Part shown: piece by piece, positions 34,454-41,806 of the stretch
Layout of the letters: the number at the start of each line of letters is the position of its first letter
How positions within the stretch are numbered: the stretch's first letter is position 1
Source: Halonatronomonas betaini
GTDB lineage: Bacteria > Bacillota > Halanaerobiia > Halanaerobiales > Halarsenatibacteraceae
Length of the DNA: 64,000 bases
Assembly: GCF_015666175.1 (NCBI RefSeq)
Contig: NZ_JADPIE010000002.1
Coordinates: 310,001-374,000, forward strand
Direction of reading: 5' to 3'
Made by a program: the position numbers and the translations under genes
The notes under the pieces: model-generated
What the model saw: only the letters and a program-made list of their open reading frames with translations
Databases searched by the model: none
Told to the model about the DNA's origin: nothing

Positions 34454-35104
34454 TTAACTATTGGCTCTTAATCTAAAATGAGCTTCAACTAGCCTTGAAT
34501 TTTCTTTAATAGATCTATCCCCATTAACATCAATTACTTTATAGCCAATATCCATAGCCTGCTTCCTGACTTTTTTGCCAAAAAGATGATCTCTTTCCAT
34601 CCAGTTATTAAAAGCCACCTCTGGCTGACGGCATTCCTTTAAAATCCCATCTTTAAAACCTCTTTTCGAGTAATATTTAATTTGGAATTCTTTAGATGGT
34701 ATTAAGAAAATAACTCTGTGTTTTTCTAAATCTAATTCTTTTAACAGTTCTGGCAAAAGAGCAGCACTTTCTAGAATAACTTTACTATTAGATTGATATT
34801 TCTTTAGTTCATTTAAAATCATCGAAAATCTTTCTCGATAAAATTCAAATTCCTCTTCCACCTGTTTTTCAACTGAACGCATCCAGATTTCATCCCAGCT
34901 CATCTGAGACCATTTATACATAATAGGATGCTGTTCAGGGCTGGCATTTTCTATATGTTCCTGTTCATAATCATCTATTTTAAGATATTCTAGATCATAT
35001 TTTGTTGATAAGATCTCTGAAATAGTACTCTTGCCGCTACAAGGAGAACCGCCAATAAAATATGAATTATCCAATATCTTTCTTAATTTATGATCTATCA
35101 TCAT
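34454..35104 (-). CDS. P-loop kinase-like NTPase
   Basis: 216 residues. Walker A is GGSPCSGKSTIS near the N-terminus, directly followed by the pattern LEYLKIDDYEQEH (an acidic second residue pair), as in small adenylate/shikimate-type kinases. A later SKVILESAALLPELL could be the Walker B-like strand and KRGFKD a lid. Membrane segments and signal peptide are absent. It probably phosphorylates a small metabolite, but the acceptor cannot be told. ATG after GGAGGG. Gap of 60 bp to the GNAT-like remnant downstream. Confidence 0.75.
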   Translation of the reverse strand: MMIDHKLRKILDNSYFIGGSPCSGKSTISEILSTKYDLEYLKIDDYEQEHIENASPEQHPIMYKWSQMSWDEIWMRSVEKQVEEEFEFYRERFSMILNELKKYQSNSKVILESAALLPELLKELDLEKHRVIFLIPSKEFQIKYYSKRGFKDGILKECRQPEVAFNNWMERDHLFGKKVRKQAMDIGYKVIDVNGDRSIKENSRLVEAHFRLRANS

Positions 35105-35240
35105 ATCCCTCCAATATAATAATTCTCCTTCTTTTATTATTATATCATAATTTTTTAAAATATTATCAGTATAGAAAACTTTTAATAAATATTACAAAAG
35201 CAGTTCCCCCTGAATCATCAGGATTTTTAAATTTAAGTTC

Positions 35241-35270
35241 AAAAAAACTCCGCCCAGGAATAAGGCGGAG
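35241..35270 (-). terminator. Terminator of the GH3 gene
   Basis: Minus strand CTCCGCC and GGCGGAG around 9 nt, followed by seven T. Confidence 0.9.
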
Positions 35271-35314
35271 CTTCTGATTAATTGATATTTATTAGTTTTT
35301 TATTTTTTCATGCT

Positions 35315-37657
35315 TTAACTTTTATTTAACTTATCAACAATACGATCAATATCTTTACTGGTAAAATTACCTTCAGTAAAAGTAATTAAATTTCTTAATG
35401 GTAGGTATTCCAGAAAATTAGGTATGCCAATATCCATTTCAGCATTATCAAATGAAACAAACCGTTTTAATTTGGGGTTATCTGAAATTTCCTCCTGAAG
35501 AACTTCCCAGGCTTCTGGATCCTGATAAATATCTCCAATTGTTGAATTTTGATGATACTCTGGTCTAATCGACACCCCTGGAGTAATCGGGCTGGCAATA
35601 TTAATCTCATCTCTAAGCCTGATATCATCAGAAGAACTGCCAATTAAGACCTGATAATCTCCTGGTTCAGTAAGCCAATTGGCTATCTCTGGCTCATAAT
35701 AAGCTAGATCATCTGCAGTTATATTAAAACTAATCTCCTTTGATTCTCCAGGTTCAAGTTTGACTTTATCAAAGCCCTTTAATTCTTTAATTGGGCGCCT
35801 GACCTGGGAATTTTCAGCTGATATATAAAGTTGAGTTACTTCACTACCAGCTCTAGCTCCTGTATTAGTAATAGTAAAAGAAATTTCAGCTATAATCTCA
35901 CTTAAATCCCTGGCATCAATATCATTTTTAGAATGTTGATAAATATTCAAATTATCATACCTGAAGCTGGTATAACTTAATCCATAACCAAAAGGATAAG
36001 CTGGCTCGATCTCCTTTTTATCATAATATCTATAGCCAACAAAAATATCTTCACCATAAAGAACTCTATCCCTTTCTCCTGGGAAATTAATGAATGAAGG
36101 AGTATCTTCTATTGTCTCAGGAAATGTTTCAGCCAACTTTCCTGACGGATTAACCTTGCCATTAATAATATCAGAAATGGCTCTGGCTGCAGACTGGCCT
36201 CCAAGATAACCTTCTAAGATAGCAGAAACTTTATCTTTCCATGGAATTTCAACTGGTGCTCCATTTGTTAAAACTACAATTGTATTGGGTTGTACAGAAG
36301 CTATTTCATAAATCAAAACTTCCTGGTTTTCTGGGATACTGAGATTATCTCTATCCTGACCTTCTGCTTCAAAATCTTCTGTCAAACCTGCAAAAATAAT
36401 CGCCACATCAGAATTAGCAGCATTTTCTTTAGCTTCATCTAATAAATGATAATAATCTTTAGCTTTATCAAGACTTACCTCCTCTACTGGTTCGACACAA
36501 TCTAGGCAATAACCTTTATCATAAGTTATTTCTGTATCCTCAGTAAAATTATTTTTGAAGATATCAAAAAAACTATCTAATTCTCTAGGATTAACCTGTG
36601 AGCTTCCCTGACCCTGACGGCGTAAATTTTTAGCCATCTCACCAATAACAGCAATCTTCTTTTGATTATTAAGTGGTAACAGATCTTCATTTTTAAGCAA
36701 AACCATTGATTCTGTTGCCGCTTTATAAGCAAGCTCATTATAATTGCTTACCTGTGCTTTATCAGCAACAAGGCTCTCATGATTTTCTGCTTTAAAAATT
36801 ATTTTAAGAAGCCTTCTGACAGCCTTATCAAGAACTTCTTCAGATAATTTATTATTTTTAACTGCAGAGACTATCTCTTTATCTCTAATCCCATGACTTC
36901 CTGGCATCTCAAGTTCTAAGCCTGCTTTTAGTCCATCAACTCTATCGTTAACTGCTCCCCAGTCTGAAATAACAATACCCTCAAAACCCCATTCTTCTCT
37001 TAAAATTTCTGTAAGTAAGCGGGGATGTTCAGAGCAATACTTTCCATTAACTTTATTATAAGCAGACATCAAAGTCCAGGGGCTGGCCTCTTTGACTGCT
37101 ATTTCAAAAGATTTTAAATAAATTTCTCTTAATGCCCTTTCAGGGATTTCTGCATTAATTGTCATTCTTCTAAACTCCTGGTTGTTAGCAACAAAATGTT
37201 TTAAAGATGTACCGACCCCCTGACTTTGAACTCCTTTTATGTAAGCAGCCGCAAGTTTTCCTGAAAGATAAGGATCTTCAGAAAAATATTCGAAATTTCT
37301 TCCACCTAAAGGCGATCGTTTAATATTAGCTCCAGGGCCTAAAAGAATATTCACATCCATTTCCTTTGCTTCCTGGCCTAACGCAAATCCAACTTCATTA
37401 ACTAATTCTGTATTCCACGATGCTGCCAGACCTGAAGCTGTCGGATAACAGGTAGCCTTATAGCTATCTTTAATACCTGGCTCGTCGATATCTTCCCTGA
37501 CTTTTCTAACTCCATGGGGACCATCAGTCATCAATAATTCCGGAATCCCGGTTTTTTTAATAGCTTTTGTATTCCATGATCCCTGCCCTGAACAGAGAGA
37601 AGCTTTATCTTCAAGACTTAGTTCTGCCATTATTTCTTCAATCCTTGTATCATTCAT
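35315..37657 (-). CDS. GH3 beta-glucosidase-like glycosidase
   Basis: 780 residues, full length for three-domain GH3 enzymes. The (alpha/beta)8 domain has LMTDGPHGVRKV at the start, KHFVANNQE, and the nucleophile Asp in EGIVISDWGAVND (about residue 230). The alpha/beta sandwich with ESMVLLKNEDLLPL follows (about 300-560). The C-terminal fibronectin-III-like domain (about 600-690) starts near ISFTITNTG. No signal peptide, so intracellular. Retaining hydrolysis of beta-glucosides, xylosides or related sugars. SD GGGGG. With the GH38 enzyme far upstream it shows carbohydrate use, but the two are not linked. Confidence 0.93.
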   Translation of the reverse strand: MNDTRIEEIMAELSLEDKASLCSGQGSWNTKAIKKTGIPELLMTDGPHGVRKVREDIDEPGIKDSYKATCYPTASGLAASWNTELVNEVGFALGQEAKEMDVNILLGPGANIKRSPLGGRNFEYFSEDPYLSGKLAAAYIKGVQSQGVGTSLKHFVANNQEFRRMTINAEIPERALREIYLKSFEIAVKEASPWTLMSAYNKVNGKYCSEHPRLLTEILREEWGFEGIVISDWGAVNDRVDGLKAGLELEMPGSHGIRDKEIVSAVKNNKLSEEVLDKAVRRLLKIIFKAENHESLVADKAQVSNYNELAYKAATESMVLLKNEDLLPLNNQKKIAVIGEMAKNLRRQGQGSSQVNPRELDSFFDIFKNNFTEDTEITYDKGYCLDCVEPVEEVSLDKAKDYYHLLDEAKENAANSDVAIIFAGLTEDFEAEGQDRDNLSIPENQEVLIYEIASVQPNTIVVLTNGAPVEIPWKDKVSAILEGYLGGQSAARAISDIINGKVNPSGKLAETFPETIEDTPSFINFPGERDRVLYGEDIFVGYRYYDKKEIEPAYPFGYGLSYTSFRYDNLNIYQHSKNDIDARDLSEIIAEISFTITNTGARAGSEVTQLYISAENSQVRRPIKELKGFDKVKLEPGESKEISFNITADDLAYYEPEIANWLTEPGDYQVLIGSSSDDIRLRDEINIASPITPGVSIRPEYHQNSTIGDIYQDPEAWEVLQEEISDNPKLKRFVSFDNAEMDIGIPNFLEYLPLRNLITFTEGNFTSKDIDRIVDKLNKS

Positions 37658-37830
37658 TTATTTTAACCCCCTGATAATTGTTAATAAAAAATCATTATAA
37701 CTATATAAAATCTTATAAAGTTTTTGCTCCTATAACTCAATTCTCGATTAATTACTTATTTCCTTTTTATTTAGAATAAATAAAATTATCAAAAAGCCTG
37801 CCAGAAACAAATTAACAACTAAAAAGAGCT

Positions 37831-37857
37831 AAAACCCTATGATATAATATCATAGGG
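37831..37857 (-). terminator. Terminator of the methyltransferase gene at 37865
   Basis: Minus strand CCCTATGATAT / ATATCATAGGG nearly continuous palindrome, followed by TTTTAG. Placed just after the stop. Confidence 0.8.
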
Positions 37858-37864
37858 CTTCATG

Positions 37865-38911
37865 CTATTTTTTAAAAAGATAATGACTTATAAACCATTC
37901 ATTTCCCTCTTTATAACCAAAGAACTCAGCTGAAGCTATAAAGAATGTTCTCCAATAATTCCACCATTTATTACTTTCATCTCTGCCATAGGTGTCTATA
38001 AATATCTTCTGTATTTCTTTTTTATTATTCTCCATCATCTGAAGCCAGGCTTCCAGAGTTTTCTTATAATGCTCGCCTGATACTGCCCAGTGATTTTCTA
38101 AATCAAGCCCATCTGCAAAATAATTAAATAGATCCTGGGATGGCATTGTGCCTCCAGCAAAGAAATGTCTGGTCATCCAATCAGATTCTGATTTATTCTC
38201 ATATATAAATGGATAGGTATGGTGATTAAAAATATGAATAAATAATTTGCCACCTGGTCTTAAAGCCATATAAATTTTAGCAAATAGTTTCTGATAATTC
38301 CTCATATGCTCGAACATCTCAACAGAAACTACACGATCATATTTTTCTAATTCAGGCTGAAAATCATTGATATCTTCTGAGAAAACTTCTATATTATTTA
38401 AACCTCTTTTTTCTGCCTGTTCTTTTATATATTCTATCTGGCTTTCTGAATTAGATATTGAAGTTATTCTACTCTTAGGCATCCTTTCTGCCATATACAA
38501 TGTTAGTGAGCCCCAGCCTGCACCTAGTTCAAGGACATTCTGGCCATCATGAAGGTCAGCTCTAATAGCATTAAGTTTTAGCATATCTTCTTCTGCCCTT
38601 GTTAAACATCCTCTTAAATCGTGTTTTGATGTATCTTTACTCCAATAACCAGAACTATATTTTAGATTATTACCTAAAATTTTCTTAAAAAACTCAGGAG
38701 GCAATTCATAATGCTGTTCATTTGCCCTCTCTGTTTCAATTGCAATTGGCTGATCCTTTAAATCTTCAATGAATAATTTTTTTCGATTACTTCTTTCTTC
38801 TACATCTTCTATTTTTTGTTTTCTGAGTTTAGAAGCAAGTCTAAATCTTATTGCCATTCTTAAAAGCGGATCTGGAATCCAGCCTTTAGCAAGTATTTTA
38901 TCTAAGTTCAT
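37865..38911 (-). CDS. CFA-synthase-like SAM methyltransferase (coclaurine N-methyltransferase-like group)
   Basis: 348 residues of the Mycolic/cyclopropane-fatty-acid synthase superfamily. SAM motif NVLELGAGWGSLTLY (about residues 124-138), KYSSGYW and the VSVEMFEHMRNYQKLF helix are as in CFA synthases. The later GGTMPSQDL, GEHYKKTLEAWLQMM and EWFISHYLFKK are closest to the coclaurine N-methyltransferase-type branch rather than lipid CFA synthase itself. The acceptor could be an amine, a lipid or an osmolyte; it cannot be read from sequence. Cytoplasmic, SD AGGAGG. Monocistronic. Confidence 0.85.
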   Translation of the reverse strand: MNLDKILAKGWIPDPLLRMAIRFRLASKLRKQKIEDVEERSNRKKLFIEDLKDQPIAIETERANEQHYELPPEFFKKILGNNLKYSSGYWSKDTSKHDLRGCLTRAEEDMLKLNAIRADLHDGQNVLELGAGWGSLTLYMAERMPKSRITSISNSESQIEYIKEQAEKRGLNNIEVFSEDINDFQPELEKYDRVVSVEMFEHMRNYQKLFAKIYMALRPGGKLFIHIFNHHTYPFIYENKSESDWMTRHFFAGGTMPSQDLFNYFADGLDLENHWAVSGEHYKKTLEAWLQMMENNKKEIQKIFIDTYGRDESNKWWNYWRTFFIASAEFFGYKEGNEWFISHYLFKK

Positions 38912-39066
38912 TGTCAGCCTCCTTTTATAATAATAAAATTATGATTAGTTTACTTATAATTATAGGTTATATTTATTATACTTTAAATCGATAAATATAT
39001 AAAGTTATTTCGAAAGATTTTTGCCAATCATAAACATTATTTCTATTAAGTAATAATAAAAATCAG

Positions 39067-39103
39067 AAAGAGCCCTAGTTTCCCTGAGGAGGAAGGGCTC
39101 TTT
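39067..39103 (-). terminator. Terminator of the membrane protein gene at 39131
   Basis: Arms AAAGAGCCCT and AGGGCTCTTT with a 17-nt loop. On the minus strand the tail is TTTCTGATTTTT. Confidence 0.78.
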
Positions 39104-39130
39104 CCATTCGATATTAATATAGGAGAGTTT

Positions 39131-40132
39131 TCAACTGGATTGATTGCTTTCTGAAAGCTGATATTTTTCTTTGAAAATACCAGAGTAAACAATTTTATTC
39201 AAAAGAATTGCTAAGCCTTTAATTGTTATAACTGAAGCAAAGGCTATTGTACCTAGTTTACCCCCTGCTCCATTTAAATAAGGGGAAGTAAATATAAATA
39301 TTAATGCAGTTAATATCGCCCCGATTGCCATTATAAATTCATTGGATATTCTATCTTTTGAAGACATACCTGCAAATGTTGCACAATATGCCATAACTGC
39401 TAGAGTTGCTCCATTAGCAGGATGAAATATCGGCAAGATTAATGCTGCTAAAACCCCGATTATACCTGAACTAAAAACTGCACTTAATTTAAACCGAATA
39501 TGGAGAATATAAGTCAATACCGCACCAATAACACTATATATAATCAATAAATAGACCATATTCCCTCCAGGAATATACCCGCCTGAAAAACTCTGACCTG
39601 TAAAAACTGCTGCCAGAACAGTACCTATAAAGGCAGTTGTTCCTAATTTACCACCGAATCCTTTAAATGAATATTTTCCAATCACATAAACTATTCCTGA
39701 AATTAAACCTGCTAAAATCAGATAGCGATAACCTGGCAATAATGAATATGAAGCCATCCCAACAAATGAACCGCAAAATGCCGGAACTTCATATTTTGGA
39801 ACTAACATATACGCTATAACACCTATTAACCCTGAAGCAAGGACTGCTGAAAAACCAAGAGTTTGAGTAAGTGCAAAAGTTGCCAGGCCCCCAAATACTA
39901 CTGCTATAAAGTTATTGAAATCTTCAATTGAAAAATAAGCTCTAAACTCTGTCTCCTTTATATTTAGTTTAGACCAATCTTTTCTTGTCTCATAAAAAAA
40001 GCCAGCAAGAATTAATATCAAAGCGATAGCCAGTAATGAAGAAAACTGACTGGTTAAACCTATAAAAAAAACTGCCAGTATTATTATAGTAAAAAAGTCT
40101 AGGATAAGAAATCCTGTCTTAAATAATATCAA
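39131..40132 (-). CDS. Polytopic membrane protein, paralogue B of a tandem pair (unknown family)
   Basis: About 333 residues, ten or so hydrophobic segments, no signal peptide; family not recognised. It is internally duplicated. The first half has SAVLASGLIGVIA, PAFCGSFVGMAS and GFGGKLGTTAF; the second has SAVFSSGIIGVLA, VMAYCATFAGMSS and GAGGKLGTIAF. The Cys, GM-x-S and GGKLGT elements are thus each present twice. The start is taken as TTG at 40132, because its upstream region and N-terminus (MILFKTGFL) then align base for base with paralogue A, SD included; the track-like GTG at 40141 lies too close to GGAG. Own sigma-70-type promoter at 40217-40189. Confidence 0.75.
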   Translation of the reverse strand: MILFKTGFLILDFFTIIILAVFFIGLTSQFSSLLAIALILILAGFFYETRKDWSKLNIKETEFRAYFSIEDFNNFIAVVFGGLATFALTQTLGFSAVLASGLIGVIAYMLVPKYEVPAFCGSFVGMASYSLLPGYRYLILAGLISGIVYVIGKYSFKGFGGKLGTTAFIGTVLAAVFTGQSFSGGYIPGGNMVYLLIIYSVIGAVLTYILHIRFKLSAVFSSGIIGVLAALILPIFHPANGATLAVMAYCATFAGMSSKDRISNEFIMAIGAILTALIFIFTSPYLNGAGGKLGTIAFASVITIKGLAILLNKIVYSGIFKEKYQLSESNQSS

Positions 40133-40188
40133 TAAAATCACTCCAGTAATCTCAAAGTCAAATAAAGTTGAGTTATTTGCTTACCTTT

Positions 40189-40217
40189 ATTATAACAAAT
40201 GATTCTTATTAAGGCAA
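40189..40217 (-). promoter_or_regulatory. Promoter of paralogue B
   Basis: Minus strand TTGCCT (40217-40212), 17-bp spacer, TATAAT (40194-40189), so paralogue B can be made independently of the sigma-54-driven paralogue A. Confidence 0.7.
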
Positions 40218-40247
40218 TAAAAAATTGGGAATGAATCTAATGAACTT

Positions 40248-40288
40248 AAAAAAGCCTAAAACTAAGTTAATACTCAGCTTTAGGCTTT
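40248..40288 (-). terminator. Terminator of paralogue A
   Basis: Minus strand AAAGCCTAAA and TTTAGGCTTT arms with an inner ACT/AGT helix, followed by six T. Confidence 0.82.
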
Positions 40289-40322
40289 AAAAATCTAATT
40301 TTTATTATTAGTATTTAGATTC

Positions 40323-41330
40323 TTAGCTACTCTCTTTTAAGTTGATCATATCTGGAAGCCTTGATAATACTCTGGACCTAAGCTTAACAGTTGATCTATT
40401 AAATATTATGGACAAACCATTAACTGTTATTACTGATGCAAAAGCAGTTGTCCCAAGCTTTCCACCTGCACCACCTAAATAAGGAGATGTATATATGAAA
40501 ATTAATCCAGCAATTATACCTGCAATAATCATCTGAAGTTCATTAGAGATCCTATGCTTTGCTGACATGCCTGCAAATGAAGCACAGTAAACCATTACAG
40601 CTAGAGTTGCTCCATTAGCAGGATGGATGACTGGTAATATTATCGCAGCCAGCACACCTACCAGACCAGAACTTATAACTGCACTATTTTTAAGTCTAAC
40701 ATTTAATACAAAGGTTAAAACAGCACCAATAACACTATATATTAATATCTGGACTGCCAGAGAACCCTGGGGTATTGAACTAACGACAAATTCCTGTCCA
40801 GTAAAAATAGCAGCTAGCACACAACCAATGAATGCTGTTGTACCTAATTTACCTCCAAAACCATTAAATGAAAACTTACCAAGTACATAGACTATCCCAG
40901 CTATAATGCCAGCAAACGCTAAATAACTATAACCTGGTAAAAGTGAGGCTGAAGCCATTCCAACAAAAGAACCACAAAAAATTGGCACTTCATATTTTGG
41001 CAATACTAAATGACTAATAACACCAACTAATCCTGACGCCAAAACTACTGTTAGACCTAACTCCTGTGCTAAAAAGAATGTTACCAGACCACCAACAACA
41101 ACAGAGAAAAAATTATAAAGATCTTTTAAGTCAAATAATTTTTCTCCTGGTTCTTTATTATTTAAAATATTCCAATCTTCTTTTGTTTTATATAGAAAGC
41201 CAATATAAATTATAAATAATATTAGTCCATAAAATGATGGGTGAATCTTTGTAAAACCAACGAAAAATGATGCTAATAAAATTAATGTGAATAAATTCAA
41301 TGTAAGAAAACCTGTCTTAAATAAAATCAT
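40323..41330 (-). CDS. Polytopic membrane protein, paralogue A of a tandem pair (unknown family)
   Basis: 335 residues; clear paralogue of the protein encoded at 39131 along the whole length. About ten membrane segments and the same two-fold internal repeat: TVVLASGLVGVIS / NSAVISSGLVGVLAA; PIFCGSFVGMAS / VYCASFAGMSA; GFGGKLGTTAF / GAGGKLGTTAF. Two copies of one structural unit in inverted or parallel orientation are common in transporters and channels, so transport or membrane electron transfer is plausible; no charged membrane residues or heme sites stand out. ATG with GGAGGG at 8 nt. A sigma-54 promoter is 90 bp upstream and a sigma-54 activator gene is the next gene upstream. Confidence 0.78.
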   Translation of the reverse strand: MILFKTGFLTLNLFTLILLASFFVGFTKIHPSFYGLILFIIYIGFLYKTKEDWNILNNKEPGEKLFDLKDLYNFFSVVVGGLVTFFLAQELGLTVVLASGLVGVISHLVLPKYEVPIFCGSFVGMASASLLPGYSYLAFAGIIAGIVYVLGKFSFNGFGGKLGTTAFIGCVLAAIFTGQEFVVSSIPQGSLAVQILIYSVIGAVLTFVLNVRLKNSAVISSGLVGVLAAIILPVIHPANGATLAVMVYCASFAGMSAKHRISNELQMIIAGIIAGLIFIYTSPYLGGAGGKLGTTAFASVITVNGLSIIFNRSTVKLRSRVLSRLPDMINLKESS

Positions 41331-41361
41331 TTACATCCCTCCAGAGATATTAATGTGTTTG

Positions 41362-41373
41362 TGAACACGTTCA
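41362..41373. promoter_or_regulatory. Inverted repeat in the leader of paralogue A
   Basis: TGAAC-AC-GTTCA, overlapping GTGTT-TGTG-AACAC. It lies between the sigma-54 promoter and the gene, a position for a repressor or transcript-processing element. The TGAAC core also occurs in the possible enhancer at 41561-41580. Confidence 0.4.
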
Positions 41374-41417
41374 TATTATTCAGCAAAAAATATTATTTTA
41401 TTTCTATTTATATATAG

Positions 41418-41434
41418 TTGCAGATTCCATGCCA
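41418..41434 (-). promoter_or_regulatory. Sigma-54 (-24/-12) promoter of paralogue A
   Basis: Minus strand TGGCATGGAATCTGCAA fits the TGGCAC-N5-TTGCA pattern, with exactly ten bases between the invariant GG and GC. Transcription would start near 41408, giving a leader of about 75 nt. The upstream gene encodes a sigma-54 activator, which strengthens the call. Confidence 0.78.
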
Positions 41435-41560
41435 GAACCACTTTGTTAATTTGCTTTATCTTATATTTTTTTATGATTCCCTTGATATCAACAATTATAT
41501 ATATTATTATTTTTTATTTTTATCTCTGAAGATAATTAAACAAATTTTATTTTAGCTTTA

Positions 41561-41580
41561 ATGATGCATGAACGCATTGA
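41561..41580. promoter_or_regulatory. Possible enhancer (upstream activating) site
   Basis: The near-palindrome ATGC-ATGAAC-GCAT lies about 140 bp upstream of the -24/-12 promoter, a usual distance for an enhancer-binding activator. Apart from it and the promoter, the 41331-41746 gap is AT-rich and shows no gene. Confidence 0.45.
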
Positions 41581-41746
41581 TTTGCCGTTTAAACCAATAA
41601 AGTATTCAGAAAATTATAGATATTGTTTTCACAATATTCCTTTTAAAAATAGTGATTTTAGCTAGTAGATAAGAATACTTATTAAAAAGAAGCATTAATA
41701 TTCATTCTTGTTGATTTTTTATTAACTAATTCACAATTAAAATAAA

Positions 41747-41782
41747 AATGCAGTGGCGCATTAAATAATGCGCCACTGCATT
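41747..41782 (-). terminator. Terminator of the sigma-54 activator gene
   Basis: Perfect 16-bp stem AATGCAGTGGCGCATT / AATGCGCCACTGCATT with a 4-nt loop, 24 bp after the stop; on the minus strand it is followed by TTTATTTTAATT. Confidence 0.85.
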
Positions 41783-41806
41783 GCCAGTCCTTCATTTTTA
41801 TTTTAA

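Noticed and set aside
41747-41782. Operator formed by the 16-bp palindrome
   Set aside because: It lies directly after the activator gene stop and ends in a T-rich tail, so a terminator is the simpler reading.
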